From Kwoniella bestiolae CBS 10118 (lineage: Eukaryota; Basidiomycota; Tremellomycetes; Tremellales; Cryptococcaceae), in the NCBI RefSeq assembly GCF_000512585.2, contig NC_089243.1, positions 1,860,001 to 1,924,000 on the forward strand: a stretch of 64,000 bases of DNA. The letters run 5' to 3'. The translations under genes and the position numbers were made by a program. This document shows positions 56,825 to 64,000 of this stretch, one piece after another (position 1 is the first letter of the stretch; the number at the start of each line of letters is the position of its first letter). The notes below the pieces were generated by a model, which was not told the DNA's origin, searched no databases, and saw only the letters and a program-made list of their open reading frames with translations.

Positions 56825-59625
56825 ATGGCTTACTATCCACAAAACAACAGACATTCGATGTACTCTCCTCCCGCTCAGAACGACCCATCACGACCTCAAC
56901 GACCGTACTCCACCATATACCCTCCTTCAGATGACTACATACAACCTCCCCCACCTCCTCGACCTTCTTCAGCATATATAGCCCCATTCCCTGGTCAGTC
57001 ATATAACGATCAACAGACATACCAACCGCCATACCCTCCACCACCGAATGATCATCCTCCTCAGCGATATTCTTCTCTAGCACCGAATATCAATCAACAG
57101 ATATATCAACCTCAACCTGTGTCATTGGTATCGCCACCTGAAATCCTACCTCCCAGGCCATCCTCGTTATCTGGACCAGACCCAGGAAATTACAATGAGA
57201 ATAATTACCCTAATGTGAGTTAAGGATGTCTTACTTCTGAATCACTGTCGCGTGGAAGGTCATCCAGCCTTCCCCATCTCTCTCAAGCGCTAACCAGCTG
57301 TTATCTCCATTACAGACTACTTCACAAGTCTACGATACACCACTTTACCCACCTCCTACACCCGCTGAGACTCCTTACCAAGGCCCTTTCAACCCTCACA
57401 GCCAATCATTCAGCCCACCACCTCCTGAGCCAGGCGCTCAAGGATTCTCGCCATCTATTCACCATCCTACTCCCTCAATCGCATCTACCTTATCTACCTT
57501 GACCCTCGATACCTCCGAAATGCAGCATCAAGCCTTCCCCTCATCTTCATCATCCTCCCTCTCATCCGCATCTACAGCTACAGAACCACCACGTACAGTC
57601 TCATTACCCACTATCCAAAGCTTACAGGCCACCGCGTCCACCCTGGATCAAGCGGAAGATATAGATCAGATCACATGGGCCCAGGATGTATTGCGATTGG
57701 TCGATAGGCAATTGGCTCCGAGTGGTAGTGGTGGACCGACAGATTTCACCCATCCCGACTCATCTCCACCGAATACCTCCAAGCTTTCTCCAGCGCTGAA
57801 GGATCTACTCGAGAATGCCGTACCGATCATCATAGTAGTATCCACTTCACCCAATACCAAAGCGTCGGCTTTAGCGTTGTACCTCAAAGCGAAGTTGAAT
57901 TCGTCAGGCTTGTGTTCTGAGATGTTACCCAAGAACCAACGTCAGGCGTTCAAGGATTTCGAGACTGCTGCCAGGAATGGTGAGACCAGAGGGTGGTTCA
58001 GACTGGGGAGGGATTATGAAGGTGTCAATGATGTTAGTAGAGCGAAAGACTGTTATGAGCGGGGAATGAAGAGAGGGGATTGCGAGTGTACCTATGTGAG
58101 TGGACTGTCAATGTGGAAATTCCTCGGTATAACGGTCGATTCTCTTACGACTTCCGTCCTTTCTCTGCTAGAACCCTCAATTCCAGTTGTACTGAGATAT
58201 TATATGCTAATTCGACCTTCATGTTGCCGCAGAGAATGGGAATGGCTCACCTACTTGGCCAACTCAACCTCCCAAGCAATCCTTCCACCGCGTTATCTCT
58301 CCTCCGCCAAGCTTCCGACATATCCACCGTAGACTTCCCCCAACCATCCTACGTATACGGAATGCTCCTCGCCGGAGAACTGTCAGTCCCTACAGAGATA
58401 CCTCATAACCTCGTCATACCTCCGACCTCGGCTCCCTCTGAGGCTCTATACGCTCAATGGGCTTTAGCAAGAGACGCGATAGAACGAGCGGCGTACTTCT
58501 CATACCCTCCCGCACAGTATAAAGCTGGACATCTATACGAGCACGCTTCGTTGGGTGCGCCGTACGACCCCCTGGTCAGTGTCAACTGGTATACCTATGC
58601 GAGCAAGAACGGCGAGAAGGAAGCGGATATGGCTTTGAGTAAATGGTTTTTGTGTGGTGCGGAAGGTCATTTCCCTAAGAATGAGAGTTTGGCGAGGACC
58701 TTTGCGGAGAAGGCGGCGAGGAAGAATCATCCAAATGGATGTTTTGCGTTGGGGTATTATTACGAGTGAGTAATGGTCTCATGGTCTTACATTTCAGGTT
58801 ATCGATTGACGAGAATGATCTACAGGCTAGGGGTTGGCGGGAGGAAAGATCTGGAACAAGCTAAGAAGTGGTATCAGAAGGTAAGTCAGATTCCTTTTAG
58901 ATACATGGTACTGACTCCTAAGCGTACCTCAGGCCGCTAGTTTAGGCAATACCGACGCACCGCTTCGACTTTCCGCACTATCAGCTCCAGTACCCACATC
59001 AATATCTATGGCAGAGCATGAAACTCGTCTGAACGATACGCTCGTCCGACGCCGTACTCAAGCTAAGATCCGATCAGATAGACAATCCATCTCTCGACCC
59101 ACTCGAAGACAGCCTCAGGCGATGCCCAATCCTCAAGCATATGTCTCACCAAGACCACAAGAATGGGAACAACGTCAACCCACCCCAGTGGCTATGACTA
59201 TGCCAATGCCCATGCCCACTTCGTCGCCCTCGCCTTCGCCTGTATCTCCAGTCATCAGGGTAGGAGATATCATGTCGCCGAATATCAATACCAATGCAGG
59301 GTATAACATACCCAGCTCCAACTCTTTCCCCAGTCGACCGCCTATCCCACATCAATCGTTCAACCAAAATCAGCCTCAAAGTCAGGGATTCGATAATCAG
59401 ACTTTCCCAAATTACAAGAAACCTCAACCTCAAGGACGAGTCGATGAGAACGGTAGAAGAAGACCTCCATCGGGTGTGTCCACTAGTACTTCGCTGAGCG
59501 ATTTACCTGTACCTGAGGAACGGAAGGATGGTACTGGTAGACCGCCTAGGAAGGAGGCTCAGACATTCGCGGAGATGGGATTTCAAAGTAAGCCTGTCGA
59601 GGAGGATGGGTGTGTGGTCATGTAG
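56825..59625 (+). CDS. SKT5: chitin synthase regulator (Chs4/Skt5 type), Sel1 repeats and CaaX box, 5 exons, 816 aa
   Basis: Exons 56825-57214, 57316-58095, 58233-58765, 58826-58880 and 58933-59625. The N-terminus is Pro/Tyr/Gln/Ser-rich and probably disordered. From about residue 345 a Sel1-like repeat solenoid begins: AFKDFETAARNGETRGWFRL, RAKDCYERGMKRGDCECTY, MGMAHLLGQL, AAYFSYPPAQYKAGHLYEHA, TFAEKAARKNHPNGCFALGY and LEQAKKWYQKAASLGNTDAP. The C-terminal part is Pro/Gln-rich and ends EEDGCVVM, a CaaX box for prenylation. This combination marks Skt5/Chs4 proteins, which bring chitin synthase III to the bud neck or septum and activate it; cryptococci have several such regulators. The start at 56825 (MAYYPQNN, CAAAATG context) is preferred over the upstream in-frame ATG at 56756. 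Confidence 0.92.
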
Positions 59626-59726
59626 ATTTAAGTATATAAGAAGAATGCATCAATTTGGTAGATTGACGAGTCCTGTTGTGTCTGACCGAATACATCAGGA
59701 TGAATGGTAGCTCTAGTCCACCAGGA

Positions 59727-60405
59727 CTAATCAGAATTGACCGGTACTTCCACGCTGAATTGGGCTGGGCGAGGGTATTCTGACTCGCTCGTAGCATATT
59801 TGTCGTAATCGCATTGAGCTTTACATGCAGTGCTGGCGACATGTCTGAGCTTCTGGCTAGGACTCCACTTGTCTTTCTCGTCCTGCTGGTAGATATGATA
59901 CTCGGTATTCCACTTTGAGTTCCGGCAATACAATGGTTTATCCTCCGGATTGATCTGTTTGAAGAAATCCCTGCGTGTACACATATGATGTTTCAGCATA
60001 TCTCGTCAGACAGACTTGTTGCTCTGGTCCTGCTCACTTACTCTGGGGTAGTGATAGTCCCATCGGTCCTTCTGATAAGCCCAGTGTCTTTGAGATATAT
60101 GGAATCGACCTGGTAGAATTGCCTGTGAGGGAGTTCATCGGGCGGCCATCGTGCCTGGCTATCTAGCGATTGAAAGATAGTTTCGTCACGGCCATAATGT
60201 TGGATGAAGGATCCCTCCGGATACTTGCGACTACAACAGACAGCTGTCAGCAAGGGTGCATTTTGCAGTATGCAGTGCGGTGTAAATTACAAACTATTGT
60301 GCGGAGAACTCACTAGAGGACTGCGTTAGGACCTGAACCCGCGATGTGGTTGGTTGGGACATCGGTCCTGCTGTTGGTTTGTCCGTCGGTGGTGAGGCTT
60401 GTCAT
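59727..60405 (-). CDS. small orphan protein, 3 exons, 174 aa
   Basis: Exons 60314-60405, 60042-60230 and 59727-59970, in phase throughout. Start MTSLTTDGQTNSRTDVPTNH; then YRKYPEGSFIQHYGRDETIF, QFYQVDSIYLKDTGLIRR, EDKPLYCRNSKWNTEYHIYQ and a Cys pair (TACKAQC) near the C-terminus, which ends VEVPVNSD. All splice sites are GTGAGT or GTAAGT with TAG/CAG acceptors. No signal peptide. Similar in size, strand and three-exon form to the other orphans at 42683 and 54839. No known domain. Confidence 0.65.
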
Positions 60406-60724
60406 GGTGTGTCTTGGAATAAGGAATGGGAATGAGAACTTATGTGGGGTGTGTTGGGTGGCGAATGGGAGCAGAGGGAAATGCCAGGAATAGATCTAGG
60501 GATTTCAACCAGTGTGCATACTGCATATATGCATGGTATGGTCACCCCCTTTTTTTCTTTTGTTGAAGTGTATTGTCGTAGCCTACGTTATGAAGAAAGG
60601 AAGTGAGTTTGATCTGAAGAAAGGTGAGACTGCAGTCGCACGATACCAGGTGGATGACCGCACTGACATTGACAAAATACAGTAACTTGTCATTATATGA
60701 ATCCACAAAGGAACAATGGTTGTA

Positions 60725-60772
<48 letters not shown>

Positions 60773-61076
60773 GGCACTTGATATCGAGCATCACGTCAGC
60801 GCATGAGCGAGTTTGTTTCTCTCCGAGTCTGTGACCGTGAAAGTGGATTTGGAACATTCTCCATTCTCCGACCAGAAGGTCAAAACAAATAATGTTCTTT
60901 TCATTTTTTTCATCTGCTCGTGACCTTCTGTCAACGAATTGTCTTGTACAGACAAAGACTCGTAGTCAAAGAATGGAAATGTGCTGTAATTCCCTTCCCC
61001 CATGAGAGAGGTTTGGATGTTATCGATTATTCGTTCTCTTTGTTTTTGCTCTCACCGCCTAATATAGTAAAGGAAG
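60406..61076. other. divergent intergenic region with a TG microsatellite
   Basis: About 670 bp. Holds the TG repeat listed separately; no gene seen. Confidence 0.4.
60727..60771. repeat. TG dinucleotide microsatellite
   Basis: An uninterrupted TG run of roughly 22 units. Confidence 0.9.
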
Positions 61077-61531
61077 ATGACCAAACAATCCAAGGATGAT
61101 AAGACCGTCCCCGATGAAGAGTCTGAAATACACATCGAATCGTTCGACGAGAGGTCGAGTAGAACCAATACAGATCAGAGTAATAACTCACAAGTATCGA
61201 AGATGAATTTCGATTACAAAGGTATGAAGAGGAGGATGAGGTGAGTTGAGGTTGTATGATGATCACGTCAGCTCGATTTCATGGATTATGGGTCATGGCT
61301 GATCAACATGGTACTGTATCCAGCACGGTTCTTGGAACCTCCTCCAACACACGACAACCGATCCTTGAATCGTTGAAATCTGTTCATGAGGTTGGCACGA
61401 AAAGTATGACGAATATACTTGAACCGTCGAGTGATGCAGTACAAAGCAGTATACAATTTGTCGCGAGAGCTATTGGCACTGAGAACGATGTTAGGAATAC
61501 CAATGATGAGGATCGACCGAAGGGAAGGTAG
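61077..61531 (+). CDS. small polar orphan protein, 2 exons, 123 aa
   Basis: Exon 1 (61077-61240) starts MTKQSKDDKTVPDEESEIHI and ends at GAGGTGAGT; exon 2 (61324-61531) reads SSNTRQPILESLKSVHEVGT, then SSDAVQSSIQFVARAIGTEN and ends RPKGR. The protein is acidic and Ser/Thr/Asn-rich with an amphipathic helix in exon 2. An earlier GTATGA donor is possible, but the chosen one gives the frame match. No family recognised. Head to tail with the next small gene. Confidence 0.5.
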
Positions 61532-62001
61532 TAGTGGATCGAGGGTATGGGAGAATGATACCGTATCTGGGCGAAGTATGCAGATCCTCAGCTTGAGCAT
61601 AGTGGCAAATGGCTTGAAGGAGATACTCACAGTAAGATTAAGTCGTGATTCGACTTCTGACGCTGACTTTCAGATTATAGTGCAAGGATAGTATTGTTGT
61701 GGTTTTACACAAAGGTTCCTCTTCGAGTAGACGAGCTGAGTCTCATCAGTATCAGTCAAACAGGCATCAGTGACCATGGTCCTTCCTCTCAGGCTGGCAT
61801 TGATGTCATGTCAGTGCGTCATAACCGTGATTCATCCTTTCACCCGTTCGGAAATTCCAACCGAGAGGTATGACTCGAGCGGCAAAATCAGGATGGGAGA
61901 AGACCTGATATACTGCACAGTACATAGTCTGATCTATCCCTCTAACACCGGTCTTATCTCATAGCAATCCATCCTCAGCGTCGTCCGTCTTGCTGACTCA
62001 A
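61532..62001. other. intergenic, no gene seen
   Basis: 470 bp between two small plus-strand genes. Confidence 0.35.
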
Positions 62002-62428
62002 ATGTCCGACATGTCCAGCCAAACCCAAACCCCGACTTCTTTCGCTGAGATCTCCTCAACCCAGCAATACGAAGTATCGCATGGTACACACGCTTCTTGC
62101 GCTAGTACCCATACCAATGGGGAAGCGGGCCAAAATACCAGTGGATATTCCCACCGATCGACCGATAATGGTCTGGAGGTCAGTGCGAGCCATGGTCATA
62201 CTGAATTTGGAGGAGATGACAGGCAGTAAGTACCCTCCTCTTTACGGCCCGAATGGTAGCGATGTATTGATCCTTCGGTGGGGACGATAGAATCGCCATT
62301 CCCTACAAACAGAACTGAGCGATCCAGGATCGGTTGATCGACGTACGACTACGTCGATGACATCGCTGGGAGAAATGAGATATCTGACGAGAAAAGGGAA
62401 TGCCGACGAGGAACAGGTATCGTTGTAG
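62002..62428 (+). CDS. small Ser/Thr/His-rich orphan protein, 2 exons
   Basis: Exon 1 (62002-62225) starts MSDMSSQTQTPTSFAEISST and is low-complexity Ser/Thr/His/Gly; it ends at a GTAAGT donor. Two ordinary acceptors (GATAG, AACAG) lead to early stops. A GAG acceptor ending 62319 gives a natural reading (PGSVDRRTTTSMTSLGEMRY) to a stop at 62426-62428. The C-terminus is therefore uncertain. Composition resembles the neighbour at 61077. Function unknown. Confidence 0.4.
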
Positions 62429-62600
62429 GTTGAAAGGTACATGCGATGAATTACATGCCGAAAGGTAAGAAGTGGTTTAGGAGTACAGGGTATATGTAAA
62501 TGCTTGATATAAGTGATGCTTTGTTGGGTCGTTCGGTCCTCCTCGTTGAACAGTCTAGAATGGCACACCACTTCTTCTCCTCGTGAAAATGAGCCCCACA

Positions 62601-63594
62601 CTAATCCATACTCTCATCCTGCTCATCGTCCACTCCGCCCTCACCGCCCCTCCCACCTTCAAACACGTACTCCTGATCGTCCATCCCCATCGCAGCCATC
62701 TCCATCTCATCCTGCTCGACATATCCATGCTCATACCCCTGTGTTTCTCCGCCTGCACCATGCCCTGTCCATTGTGCTAGTTCGGGTGGAGGAACAGGTA
62801 AGAGGGTGGTTTTGATCTGAGTGGCTATTTCTTCAAGCTTGGCTGAGGCGTCGGGGTAGTACCGCGTGTCGGGTTCTTCGATTATCTGTAGTAGGGGGGA
62901 GATGGTCAGTAAAGCGTGGCGTGTTGGGGTGCATCTCTGAGGTAATACTTATATAGGTTATGAGAATAGGATTCGATTATCATCGACAAATCCACTCACA
63001 GCGTATAGCTCCACTACCTCAGTAGGAGCCAGATTGGTTATCTGCAGCACCTCTGCTTTAGTCAATTGGTGATCCTGCAGTTCATCTGCTAATCGAGCTA
63101 CGCCATCGGCTGTCTGTCTCGAAGTTGGGTTATAAGGTTGACATAGGAAGTTGATAACCTGTGTCATGATTTGTGTCAGCAATGATCAGCATCGATTCGA
63201 CACGACCATTTTCGCGCTCATGTACTGTTCAGACGATATTTGACTCACCTCATTCTGTACCCAAATCAATTCATCGCTCATGCCCCTCCTCTCAGCGATA
63301 TTCAACTTCCTCTCCTCCTCTGCACTTAACGGCTCTAACAAGCTCGGATCGTCGTCTTCCGGATTATCCCTTTCCAATGGATATTTCTTCTTTGCGAATG
63401 CTTTGTCTCTGGCCTTTTGTAGGTTTATCGATTGGACCAAGGCATCATTGTCCTCTTTGAGGTTTAGGAAGTGGGTGAGTACCTCTTGATTTGACAAGTG
63501 GAGAGGAGCTGTGTTTGATATCTAGGTGAACGAACGGTTGAATTCAGCTGTTGATCCGCTGCCGATGGAGTGTTACTGCTTGACTGACCTTCAT
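62601..63594 (-). CDS. RPC17: RNA polymerase III subunit RPC9 (Rpc17/CRCP), 4 exons, 240 aa
   Basis: Exons 63589-63594, 63249-63521, 63000-63158 and 62601-62885. The subunit pairs with Rpc25 in the Pol III stalk, where it helps initiation. Residues SNQEVLTHFLNLKEDNDALV form the N-terminal helical part; LQDHQLTKAEVLQITNLAPT then EVVELYAVIIEEPDTRYYPD is the HRDC-like core typical of RPC9, with the L-T-K-A-E-x-L-Q-I motif. The C-terminus is longer than in yeast (161 aa) and rich in Gly/Glu/Asp, ending DEQDESMD. The first coding exon is only ATGAAG, with a GTCAGT donor and a CACCTAG acceptor; no other ATG gives this N-terminus. Intron acceptors are otherwise regular. Confidence 0.9.
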
Positions 63595-63645
63595 GTTGAC
63601 TCTGAGTGTATGGCTATATCCTGCTCATGTTCGTTACTGTTGTTA

Positions 63646-63924
63646 TTATTGCCATCCAACAGACATGACTGTAACATTTAAATCTCTACGAAGCACCAAA
63701 CAAAACTGAACATCCTCCACTTCGAACTGGATGACATGAAGATGCCTCATGGGATCAAATATCGGGAATAGGGTATCATACACGTATAAATCCGAATAGG
63801 ATATCCCATGTTCCCCTCCACCACGCGCATATTGGTACTTTGGCTTGACTTTTGCAGATGCACGACGCGATTTATTAAACCAAGACGAAGACATTACTCC
63901 CAGTATCCTCTCATCATCTACCAT
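63646..63924 (-). CDS. small hypothetical protein, about 82-92 aa
   Basis: ORF MVDDERILGVMSSSWFNKSR to MSVGWQ; an internal Met (MSSSWFNK) is an alternative start. Basic N-terminal half (SRRASAKVKPKYQYARGGG), then strand-like segments (SYSDLYVYDTLFPIFDP; HVIQFEVEDVQFCLVLRRDL). It lies just upstream of RPC9 on the same strand, with about 50 bp between its stop and the RPC9 start. No domain recognised; it may have a further 5' exon beyond the window edge. Confidence 0.45.
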   Translation of the reverse strand: MVDDERILGVMSSSWFNKSRRASAKVKPKYQYARGGGEHGISYSDLYVYDTLFPIFDPMRHLHVIQFEVEDVQFCLVLRRDLNVTVMSVGWQ

Positions 63925-64000
63925 CTGGTATCATCACTCTATATACACCCTCAACGATCATACATCCATCTCTGATAGATCACACAGACAACACAAGGAG

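Overview
The window is nuclear DNA from a basidiomycete fungus, most likely a Tremellales yeast of the Cryptococcus/Kwoniella kind. Introns are short (mostly 45-110 nt, GTRAGT donors, CTRAY-like branch points, AG acceptors), genes are dense on both strands, and conserved genes are cut into many small exons. Housekeeping genes include an mRNA capping guanylyltransferase, a Nup98-Nup96 nucleoporin precursor, threonine synthase, a large zinc-finger nuclear protein, an ENT nucleoside transporter, a quinone oxidoreductase, a class I cyclic nucleotide phosphodiesterase, a Chs4/Skt5-type chitin synthase regulator and the RNA polymerase III subunit RPC9. All models were built by reading splice sites and phase by eye; no database was searched.

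Layout: 0.1-1.2 kb small membrane protein (-); 1.7-3.7 kb capping enzyme (+); 4.2-8.7 kb three coiled-coil genes, one badly broken; 9.6-10.6 kb catalase-related heme protein (+); 11.1-12.6 kb broken coiled-coil gene (+); 13.2-19.8 kb Nup98-96 (+); 20.1-22.2 kb threonine synthase (+); 22.7-24.7 kb two more coiled-coil genes (+); 25.5-31.9 kb an island of small lineage-specific genes, all on the minus strand, several disabled; 32.4-37.0 kb zinc-finger/possible AlkB-like protein (-); 37.2-39.4 kb ENT transporter (+); 39.5-40.8 kb quinone oxidoreductase (-); 41.6-43.4 kb two orphan small genes; 44.2-45.8 kb 498-aa protein (-); 46.7-47.1 kb YSN-repeat microprotein (-); 49.2-53.7 kb phosphodiesterase (+); 54.0-55.6 kb two small genes (-); 56.8-59.6 kb chitin synthase regulator (+); 59.7-62.4 kb three small orphan genes; 62.6-63.6 kb RPC9 (-); 63.6-63.9 kb small ORF (-).

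Conserved genes alternate with two sets of fast-evolving genes that I do not recognise. The first is six genes sharing one layout (basic or Ser/Pro-rich N-terminus, in two cases a His/Pro/Tyr-rich middle, coiled-coil C-terminus). Two carry frameshifts, one of them associated with perfect 17-, 16- and 7-bp tandem duplications, and a third has an in-frame stop. The second is the 25.5-31.9 kb minus-strand array, where at least three genes share a short core with a [GA][HY]V[FY]E motif followed by a phase-2 intron; two of these three are disabled. These arrays are the best candidates here for something undescribed.

No tRNA, rRNA, CRISPR array or complete transposon was seen.
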